Source of the DNA: an uncultured Planctomycetaceae bacterium
Lineage (GTDB): Bacteria; Planctomycetota; Planctomycetia; Pirellulales; Pirellulaceae
Assembly (NCBI GenBank): GCA_937967665.1
Contig: CALBSZ010000396.1
Coordinates: 1-11,784, forward strand
Direction: 5' to 3'
Length of the DNA: 11,784 bases
Positions 1 to 5,458 of this stretch are shown piece after piece (the first letter of the stretch is position 1; the number at the start of each line of letters is the position of its first letter). The translations under genes were made by a program, and so were the position numbers. The notes below the pieces were generated by a model that saw only the letters and a list, made by a program, of their open reading frames with translations, did not search any database and was not told where the DNA came from.

Positions 1-6
1 TGGATT

Positions 7-37
7 CCGGGGGCTCGCTTCACTCGACCCCGGCCAC
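7..37 (+). repeat. REP-like palindromic repeat, left copy
   Basis: A 31-bp GC-rich sequence with CCGGGG and CCCCGG arms around CTCGCTTCACTCGA, able to form a hairpin. The reverse complement of 11711-11741 matches it at 28 of 31 positions, so the two copies are inverted relative to each other. It lies downstream of the methyltransferase gene. From memory, similar GGGGGCTCGCTTC-type repeats are dispersed in planctomycete genomes; copy number here cannot be judged from one window. Confidence 0.7.
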
Positions 38-80
38 CCATGACAACAACGCGACGTTGAAACAAAGCCTAGGCGGAATC

Positions 81-97
81 GGCACGCGGAGCGTGCC
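81..97. repeat. Perfect 7-bp hairpin just past the methyltransferase stop
   Basis: GGCACGC, a GGA loop, then GCGTGCC form a perfect 7-bp stem directly abutting the stop codon (98-100) of the minus-strand methyltransferase gene. It has no T-tract on either side, so it is not a classical intrinsic terminator, but it could end or protect the 3' end of that transcript. The sequence also resembles a dispersed GGCACGCGGAGCGTGCC repeat I associate with planctomycetes (from memory), so it may be a mobile palindrome rather than a dedicated terminator. Confidence 0.5.
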
Positions 98-913
98 CTA
101 CGGGGCGAGGGGCGGTCGCGGTGTAAACAGTTCGGTGACGGCGTTGGCGGGAAAACCGAATCGCTCATACAGTGGCAAATAGGCGGACGGGGACAATGCC
201 GGCGGCACGTACAGCGTCGTGGAACCATTGAGCGGTTCTGCCGTCAACCGCTCCAGCGGGCAGCAGCCGATACAGGGTTGGTGGTCTCGCGTCCCGGCTT
301 CGTAAGTGACGACCTCATGGTGAGGCCCGTAGACAGGCAAGAGCTTCTTGACGAACAAATCCAGTGCGCCGGGATCGCAATGGCCCGTAAAGGCCAGGCC
401 GCCGATCACGCCGATGGACCAGACAATCAGCGACGCGGTGGGATCGATGGCATGCGCATTCAGCAGCAGGTCGGTCGACCAGAACGACTGGCAGCCACCA
501 CCCGCCGGGTCGATACCCAGGTCGGCGAACAAACAGTCCTCGGCCGAGATTCCCGGCAACATGCGTGCCTCGTATCCTTCCGCCCGCGCTTGCCTCAACG
601 CCTGATGCGAGGGGTAGACGAACACGCCAGGATGACCGTACAGCGCGAAACAGGTGTCCTTGCCGTTCCTCACAAATCCCAGCACGCAATCCACGATGGC
701 AGCGTATGTCTCCGCCAGGTGCTGGCCGGGACGATAGAACTGGGTGCAGTCGACCGGCGCGGATGTCGCTTGGGTTTGCAGGAACGACAGTGCGTCGTCC
801 GTCATCAGGCAGAGCACTTGTTCACTGTCTCGTACCGCCGCCAGCGACTCGGGCGTGATATGATCTCGCGGGCGAAGTCCCGTGCCGACAATCGTCAGGG
901 TTCCTGGTTTCAT
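98..913 (-). CDS. Borosin-family (OphMA/SonM-like) SAM-dependent methyltransferase, stand-alone
   Basis: 271 aa from ATG at 913. A TTG 12 codons upstream is possible, but the family's N-terminal GTLTIVGTGL block begins right after this ATG. The protein has the tetrapyrrole-methylase fold seen in borosin peptide alpha-N-methyltransferases. Visible blocks are IVGTGL (8-13), LYGHPGVFVYPSH (91-103), GYEARMLPGISAEDCLFADL (113-132) and a later STTLYVPP. These match fungal OphMA and bacterial SonM much better than generic cobalamin or diphthamide methylases. Known members methylate backbone amides of a precursor peptide with S-adenosylmethionine. The length fits the catalytic domain alone, as in split borosins; no clasp domain or core peptide follows. 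Against my recollection of OphMA, Tyr66 and Tyr76 correspond to Y60 and Y70, while Arg72 falls on L66 and Tyr63 on T57. The family call is firm; peptide N-methylation is not. It follows the threonine aldolase gene and was probably once in an operon with it. Confidence 0.85.
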   Translation of the reverse strand: MKPGTLTIVGTGLRPRDHITPESLAAVRDSEQVLCLMTDDALSFLQTQATSAPVDCTQFYRPGQHLAETYAAIVDCVLGFVRNGKDTCFALYGHPGVFVYPSHQALRQARAEGYEARMLPGISAEDCLFADLGIDPAGGGCQSFWSTDLLLNAHAIDPTASLIVWSIGVIGGLAFTGHCDPGALDLFVKKLLPVYGPHHEVVTYEAGTRDHQPCIGCCPLERLTAEPLNGSTTLYVPPALSPSAYLPLYERFGFPANAVTELFTPRPPLAP

Positions 914-936
914 GCGCTGTCTGTTCTTGTGTGGCA

Positions 937-945
937 GTGTTAAAC
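937..945. repeat. Left 9-bp direct repeat flanking the palindromic element
   Basis: GTGTTAAAC here is repeated identically at 1081-1089, on the other side of the 134-bp palindromic element. An exact direct repeat bordering inverted termini is the signature of a target-site duplication. GTGTTAAAC is itself close to palindromic, so it could instead be read as a gapped extension of the inverted repeat, but the direct alignment is 9/9 and the inverted one is imperfect. Confidence 0.65.
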
Positions 946-946
946 A

Positions 947-1080
947 CAATACCGTTCAATCTTCACGTGGGACGGGCACTCACGCCCCGTCGCTCATACC
1001 ACATCTCGTGCGAGCGTGAATATGCCAGCACAAGATGTGACGGGCAAGAGTGCCCGTCCTACATACTTTGAATGGTATTG
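947..1080. mobile_element. MITE-like palindromic element (134 bp) with 13-bp terminal inverted repeats
   Basis: The ends are CAATACCGTTCAA (947-959) and, as reverse complement of 1068-1080, CAATACCATTCAA (12/13). Further in, the GTGGGACGGGCACTC region on the left pairs with the reverse complement of GAGTGCCCGTCCTAC on the right, and CACATCTCGTGC (999-1010) pairs with GCACAAGATGTG (1028-1039) with one mismatch. The whole unit can therefore fold into one long hairpin with a short loop near 1011-1027. A nested perfect stem-loop (8-bp arms GACGGGCA/TGCCCGTC, 4-nt loop) lies at 1039-1058. The element has no coding capacity and would need a transposase from elsewhere. GACGGGCACTC-type palindromes are, from memory, frequent in planctomycete genomes. 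In a transcript from the aldolase gene the hairpin could act as a 3'-end structure, but no T-tract is present. Confidence 0.75.
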
Positions 1081-1089
1081 GTGTTAAAC
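1081..1089. repeat. Right 9-bp direct repeat; contains the aldolase stop codon
   Basis: This is the second copy of GTGTTAAAC (see 937-945). The stop codon TAA of the minus-strand aldolase gene, at 1086-1084, lies inside it, so the insertion left the aldolase reading frame and its stop intact. Confidence 0.65.
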
Positions 1090-2136
1090 GCGCGCCGACC
1101 ATGCCGCCGCGGTCGCTGCGATGATCTGCGCTGCCCGTGCCACATCTTTTTCGGATACGTCCAGGTGCGTGACCGCGCGGATCTGACTCGGTGAAATCGC
1201 CAGCACCCGAACTCCGGCCTGCTCCAATCGCTGCACCACTTCGGCGGCCGTACCCACCGCTGGATCGACGTGGAAAATGACAATGTTGGTATCCACATCG
1301 GCGGGCTCCAGGCGGAACCCCGCGGAACCGCGAACCGCGTCCGCGATGATCTGGGCATGGGCATGGTCGGTCCGCAAACGTTCTCGATTATTTTCCAGCG
1401 CGTACAACGCCCCGGCCGCGATGATCCCAGCTTGACGCATGCCGCCGCCAAACAGTTTGCGGTGCCGCCGTGCTTCCCGAATCAACTCGGCGGGGCCCGC
1501 CAGCGCCGACCCGACGGGGGCCCCGAGTCCTTTACTGAAACAGACGCTGACGGTGTCAAAATGGGCCGACCATTCGTCCGCGGCGATTCCCGTGGCGGCG
1601 ACTGCATTGAACAAGCGCGCGCCGTCCAGATGGGTGCGGAGTTGGTTGTCGTGCGCCCAGCGGCAGGTTTGGACGACGTAATCATAGGGCTGTATCCGCC
1701 CGGCGCCGCGATTGTGGGTATTCTCCAGGCAAACCAACCGCGTCCGCACGAGGTGGTCATTATCGCCGCGAATCAAGCCGTGAAACTGTTCGGGACGCAG
1801 CACGCCCCCCACGCCTTCGATCGTGCGAGCCACGACTCCCGAGAGCTGCGCGAACGCGGCCTGTTCGTAATTGTAGATATGGCAACCGGCCTCGCATAAA
1901 AATTCGTCCCCCGGTTTGCAGTGAATCCGCACGGCAATCTGATTGGTCATCGAGCCCGCCGGCGTGTAAATCGCCGCTTCCTTGCCGAGTATCTCGTCAG
2001 TCAACCGCTCCAACCGCTCGACCGTTGGGTCGGTATCAATGACGTCATCGCCCACCTCGGCATTGGCGATGGCGTCGCGCATGGGCAGAGATGGCCGAGT
2101 CACTGTATCGCTGCGTAAATCAATGGACGACTGCAT
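1084..2136 (-). CDS. ltaE: Low-specificity L-threonine aldolase
   Basis: 350 aa, the usual family length. A PLP fold-type I enzyme that cleaves L-threonine or L-allo-threonine to glycine and acetaldehyde. The N-terminus MQSSIDLRSDTVTRPS carries the family's DLRSDTVT signature. GDDVIDTDPTVERLE (29-43) and KEAAIYTPAGSMTNQIA (52-68) follow. H86 in the CHIYNYE segment probably stacks on PLP, LENTHN (137-142) and HLDGAR (169-174) contribute to the cofactor site, and K202 in FSKGLGAPVGS is the Schiff-base lysine. ATG at 2136 is chosen over an upstream TTG at 2172: the family begins here and GGAAAGG lies about 6 nt upstream. The gene is divergent from hisD and upstream of the borosin-like methyltransferase gene, with a MITE-like element directly after the stop. 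Other beta-eliminating-lyase relatives are less likely. Confidence 0.93.
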   Translation of the reverse strand: MQSSIDLRSDTVTRPSLPMRDAIANAEVGDDVIDTDPTVERLERLTDEILGKEAAIYTPAGSMTNQIAVRIHCKPGDEFLCEAGCHIYNYEQAAFAQLSGVVARTIEGVGGVLRPEQFHGLIRGDNDHLVRTRLVCLENTHNRGAGRIQPYDYVVQTCRWAHDNQLRTHLDGARLFNAVAATGIAADEWSAHFDTVSVCFSKGLGAPVGSALAGPAELIREARRHRKLFGGGMRQAGIIAAGALYALENNRERLRTDHAHAQIIADAVRGSAGFRLEPADVDTNIVIFHVDPAVGTAAEVVQRLEQAGVRVLAISPSQIRAVTHLDVSEKDVARAAQIIAATAAAWSARV

Positions 2137-2199
2137 GTCAGGCCTTTCCCACCAGCTCAATACCGCACACAATGGAGTGAACGTGATCGCTCGATTTCA

Positions 2200-2239
2200 T
2201 GTCCCAGTCCGCGGTTGTCCCAGTCCGTGGTTGTCCCAG
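2200..2239. repeat. 16-bp tandem repeat, 2.5 copies, in the ltaE/hisD spacer
   Basis: TGTCCCAGTCCGCGGT (2200-2215), TGTCCCAGTCCGTGGT (2216-2231) and the partial copy TGTCCCAG (2232-2239) lie head to tail, with one mismatch between the full copies. They occupy the spacer between the divergent aldolase and hisD genes, about 60 bp before the hisD start. They could be binding sites for a regulator of either gene or a slippage-expanded neutral repeat. No clear promoter hexamers or His-codon leader peptide are visible nearby. Confidence 0.8.
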
Positions 2240-2297
2240 GGCAGGGCACACGAACGCGGTCCAGTGCCAATCATAACCACACCCCCGCCGGAATTCC

Positions 2298-3656
2298 ATG
2301 ACTGACGCGCCTCTCGCCATCCAACGCCTTGAAACCACCGCCGACGGTTTTTCCCGGGATCTGCAAGCCTTGCGTGAAAAGCTGAGTCCACAGGGGAACG
2401 TGGTCAGCGAGCGCGGCAGGGCACTCACCATGGAAGTGTTCGGCGAACCCCTGTCGCCGCAGCAGGTCGTCGAGCATATTTGCAGCAACGTCCGCGAGTC
2501 TGGGTTGGCGTCGCTGTTACATTATTGCGAAAAACTGGACGGCGCTGTGCTGACGGCCGAGACGCTGCGCGTCCCGGAGGAGGCCATAGAGCAGGCGGCC
2601 GCCGCAGCCGCTCCCGCGTTCCTGGATTCCATTCGCCGCATTCGCGATAACATCCTGGAATTCCAGTCGGCCATCCTGCACCGTGACACCTACATTCAGC
2701 GGGACGGCGTCAAGCTTGGACAACGCTATCTGCCTCTGGAACGGATCGGCGTCTGCGTACCCGGCGGCGCGGCCGCCTACCCATCCACCGTCTTGATGAC
2801 CGCGGTACCCGCCCAGGCCGCCGGCGTGAAAGAAATTGTCGTGGTCGCGCCCCCGACCGAATTCGGTGCGAATAATCCCGATGTGTTGGCCGTTTGCGGC
2901 GTGTTGGGGATCACAGAAGTCTATCGCATGGGGGGCGCCCAGGCGGTGGCGACGTTGGCTTACGGTGTCGAAGGGATCCGCCCCGTCGACAAGATCGTCG
3001 GACCCGGAAACCTGTTCGTGGCACTCGCCAAGAAACACGTCTATGGCGACGTGGATATCGATTCCATTGCCGGACCGAGTGAAGTGGTGGTCATCGCCGA
3101 CGACACCACTCGCCCCGACTTCACCGCGGCCGACCTGCTGGCACAGGCGGAACACGCGCCGGGGGCAAGCATTCTGATTACGTGGAGCAAGGACGTGCTC
3201 GAGGCCACCGCGGCGGAGCTGCGAAAGCAAGTTGCCAGCCTGTCGCGCAGCGACGTTACCGTGCAAAGCCTGGAAGCATTCGGCGCGTTGATTTTAGCGC
3301 GGGACGAGGCTGAGGCTTGTGAACTGACGGACCTGCTGGCTCCCGAACACCTGCACGTCGCCACGGAAGACGCCGAAAGGCTGCTGGACCAATTGCATCA
3401 CGCGGGCGCGACCTTTCTGGGCAACTACACGCCCGTGGCGCTGGGGGACTACGTGGCCGGACCTTCCCACGTCTTACCGACCGGCGGTACGGCGCGCTGG
3501 GCATCGGGGCTTTCCGCCAACGACTTCCTCCGCAGCAGCAGTGTCATTGCCTACGATCGTGAAGGGTTGCGACGAGCCGCCGGCGACGTGCAAATGCTGG
3601 CCGACAAAGAAGGACTCACCGCCCATCGCGCGAGCGTCGATATTCGCTTACGCTGA
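2298..3656 (+). CDS. hisD: Histidinol dehydrogenase
   Basis: 452 aa (E. coli HisD is about 434, the difference being mostly at the N-terminus). Catalyses the last two steps of histidine synthesis, the NAD-dependent four-electron oxidation of L-histidinol to L-histidine, in the cytoplasm as a zinc dimer. Visible landmarks are ERIGVCVPGGAAAYPSTVLM (148-167), KIVGPGNLFVALAKK (232-246), IAGPSEVVVIAD (257-268), the catalytic and zinc-site AQAEHAPG with Q283 and H286, APEHLH with E350 and H351, D384 in LGDYVAGPSHVLPTGGTARW, and the C-terminal H443 in TAHRAS. All expected catalytic and metal residues are present. The ATG at 2298 has no strong Shine-Dalgarno sequence. It is the first gene of a hisD-hisC-hisB run and is divergent from the threonine aldolase gene. 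The 138-bp gap to hisC holds only a weak 5-bp hairpin (3709-3722). Confidence 0.97.
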   Translation: MTDAPLAIQRLETTADGFSRDLQALREKLSPQGNVVSERGRALTMEVFGEPLSPQQVVEHICSNVRESGLASLLHYCEKLDGAVLTAETLRVPEEAIEQAAAAAAPAFLDSIRRIRDNILEFQSAILHRDTYIQRDGVKLGQRYLPLERIGVCVPGGAAAYPSTVLMTAVPAQAAGVKEIVVVAPPTEFGANNPDVLAVCGVLGITEVYRMGGAQAVATLAYGVEGIRPVDKIVGPGNLFVALAKKHVYGDVDIDSIAGPSEVVVIADDTTRPDFTAADLLAQAEHAPGASILITWSKDVLEATAAELRKQVASLSRSDVTVQSLEAFGALILARDEAEACELTDLLAPEHLHVATEDAERLLDQLHHAGATFLGNYTPVALGDYVAGPSHVLPTGGTARWASGLSANDFLRSSSVIAYDREGLRRAAGDVQMLADKEGLTAHRASVDIRLR

Positions 3657-3794
3657 CCTGGACAAGACTCCCGAAACATCCCGATACTGCGCTGCCATGG
3701 CACCGAAATTGCCGGTGGGCAAGGCATTCCTGCGATGATCGGCATGAGCGAAAGCAGTCGTTAATCCAAACCAACGAGAACCAGACAAACCGTT

Positions 3795-4838
3795 ATGAAA
3801 TACTTCCGTGACAACATCGCCGCGATGTCGGGTTATGTACCGGGCGAGCAGCCGCAAGGTGGAAAATTCGTCAAGCTGAACACCAACGAGAACCCCTATC
3901 CGCCGTCACCGCGCGTCCTGCAGGCCATTCGCGATGCGGCCGATCGAGGGCTCATGCGATACCCGGACCCACGGGCGACCTCGTTTCGCATTCGTGCGGC
4001 CGAAGTGCTGGGGGTGGAACCGGACTGGATCCTGTGCGGCAACGGTAGCGACGACATCCTCACAATCCTGACTCGCGCCTTCGTCGGCGAAGGGGAACTG
4101 CTGCGGCTTCCGTATCCCAGCTACGTGCTCTACAAGACGCTCGCGGAAATCCAAGGCGCACTGGCCGAAGAGATCTCGTTTGCTCCGGATTGGTCATTGA
4201 CCGAGTCCTTTTTTGAGCAGCGCGACAAATTGCGCCTGGTCTTTCTGCCGAACCCCAACAGCCCGTCCGGGACGGTGGTGAGCAAGGACTCGATCCTGAA
4301 CCTGGCCGAGCAGTTGGACTGCCCGTTGCTGGTAGACGAGGCGTACGCCGACTTCGCGGACGACAACTGTATTGACCTGGTCGGGCAAAACGAAAAGATC
4401 ATGGTGTCGCGTACATTGAGCAAATCCTATGGCCTGGCGGGATTGCGATTCGGTTACCTGGTCGCCCAGCCCCAGATGATAGAACAGCTGGCGAAAGTCA
4501 AGGATTCCTACAATTGCGACTCCCTTGCGATCGCGGCAGCCACCGCCGCGATGGACGATCAAGCCTGGCTGAAGCAGAACCGGGCCATGGTGGTAGGCAC
4601 CCGCCAGAACCTGCTCGACGGCCTGACACAGCTGGGATTTAACGCAATACCGTCACAAGCCAACTTCGTGTGGGCCAGTCATACGACGCCCGTGCGTCCA
4701 CTGTATGAACAACTCAAAGCCAACGGTGTCCTGGTCCGATATATGAACTATCCCAAGTGGGGAGATGGTCTGCGCGTCAGTGTCGGCACCGACGAACAGG
4801 TTGGCGCCTGCCTGGCCTTGCTGAAGACAATGGTGTGA
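3795..4838 (+). CDS. hisC: Histidinol-phosphate aminotransferase
   Basis: 347 aa, typical for HisC. PLP-dependent fold-type I transaminase converting imidazole-acetol phosphate plus glutamate to histidinol phosphate. Family features are KLNTNENPYPPSP (27-39), MRYPDP (54-59), GNGSDDIL (82-89), LPNPNSPSGT (151-160), DEAYADF with D181 and Y184, SRTLSKSYGLAGLRFGY with Schiff-base K210 and R218, and the substrate-carboxylate arginine R327 in GLRVSVGT. Related aminotransferases exist, but the position between hisD and hisB settles the role. The stop (4836-4838) is followed by one base and then the hisB ATG, which suggests co-translation. The upstream 138-bp gap leaves room for a separate promoter, though none is convincing. 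Confidence 0.96.
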   Translation: MKYFRDNIAAMSGYVPGEQPQGGKFVKLNTNENPYPPSPRVLQAIRDAADRGLMRYPDPRATSFRIRAAEVLGVEPDWILCGNGSDDILTILTRAFVGEGELLRLPYPSYVLYKTLAEIQGALAEEISFAPDWSLTESFFEQRDKLRLVFLPNPNSPSGTVVSKDSILNLAEQLDCPLLVDEAYADFADDNCIDLVGQNEKIMVSRTLSKSYGLAGLRFGYLVAQPQMIEQLAKVKDSYNCDSLAIAAATAAMDDQAWLKQNRAMVVGTRQNLLDGLTQLGFNAIPSQANFVWASHTTPVRPLYEQLKANGVLVRYMNYPKWGDGLRVSVGTDEQVGACLALLKTMV

Positions 4839-4839
4839 A

Positions 4840-5427
4840 ATGTCCCGAACTGCCAAGATCGAACGCAATACCGCCGAAACCCAGATCCGCCTGGAATTGA
4901 ACCTGGACGGTACGGGACAGAGTCACATTGCCACGGGCATCGGCTTTTTCGATCACATGCTGCAGCTGTTTACGAAGCATGGCGCGTTTGATCTGACGGT
5001 GGAGGCCAGCGGGGATCTGGAGGTCGATCAGCATCACACGGTCGAGGACGTTGGCATCTGCCTGGGCCAGGCTATCCGCCAGGCGTGCGGCGACAAAGCG
5101 GGCATTCGCCGCTACGGCCACTTCACGCTGCCCATGGAAGAGACGCTGGTCACCGTGGCCTTGGATCTGAGCGGCCGCTATTTCCTGGTCTTTAACGCGT
5201 CCTTTCCATCCCAGAAGATCGGCGACTTCGACAGTGAATTGGTGGAGGACTTTTGGCAGGCCGTCGCCGCGAATGCGCTCTGCAACTTCCATGTCATGCT
5301 GCACCACGGACGGAACAGCCATCACATCAGCGAAGCCATTTTCAAAGCGTCCGCGCGGGCGCTACGCGCGGCCCTTGAATCCGATCCACGCATGACCGGT
5401 ATCCCCAGTACCAAAGGGACGCTGTAA
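4840..5427 (+). CDS. hisB: Imidazoleglycerol-phosphate dehydratase (monofunctional)
   Basis: 195 aa, the usual size of the stand-alone enzyme, without the N-terminal phosphatase domain of the bifunctional enterobacterial HisB. Dehydrates imidazole-glycerol phosphate to imidazole-acetol phosphate, the substrate of HisC. Family motifs are RNTAETQI (9-16), GIGFFDHML (33-41), the metal-binding HHTVEDVG (65-72), RRYGHFTLPMEE (90-101) and HHGRNSHH (155-162), which supply the two-Mn-site histidines and glutamates of the 24-mer. It begins one base after hisC. Histidinol-phosphate phosphatase must come from another locus, as must hisG, I, A, H and F. The next gene converges from the right, so the his run ends here. 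Confidence 0.97.
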   Translation: MSRTAKIERNTAETQIRLELNLDGTGQSHIATGIGFFDHMLQLFTKHGAFDLTVEASGDLEVDQHHTVEDVGICLGQAIRQACGDKAGIRRYGHFTLPMEETLVTVALDLSGRYFLVFNASFPSQKIGDFDSELVEDFWQAVAANALCNFHVMLHHGRNSHHISEAIFKASARALRAALESDPRMTGIPSTKGTL

Positions 5428-5441
5428 GGCGCGGAGGCGCC
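5428..5441. terminator. Possible bidirectional 3' hairpin between hisB and the sigma-54 regulator
   Basis: GGCGC, a GGAG loop, then GCGCC form a 5-bp GC stem immediately after the hisB stop, in the 31-bp gap between two convergent genes. There is no T-run on either strand, so termination is only suggested by position. Confidence 0.35.
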
Positions 5442-5458
5442 GAGCCTGCTGGGGTGAC

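Noticed and set aside
98..913. Cobalamin or diphthamide-type tetrapyrrole methylase
   Set aside because: The shared fold invites this call, but the YGHPGVFVYPSH and LPGISAEDCLFADL blocks match the borosin branch, and no cobalamin genes are nearby.
278..943. 221-codon open frame on the plus strand
   Set aside because: Lies antisense to the methyltransferase gene, whose protein has clear family motifs; the translation shows no recognisable domain and is a shadow of GC-rich codon use.
2517..3266. 249-codon open frame on the minus strand
   Set aside because: Antisense to hisD, which has all its catalytic residues; no independent evidence.
3657..3794. Possible small gene or attenuator between hisD and hisC
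   Set aside because: No open frame with a start signal and no run of His codons; only a 5-bp hairpin (TTGCC/GGCAA) that is not convincing.
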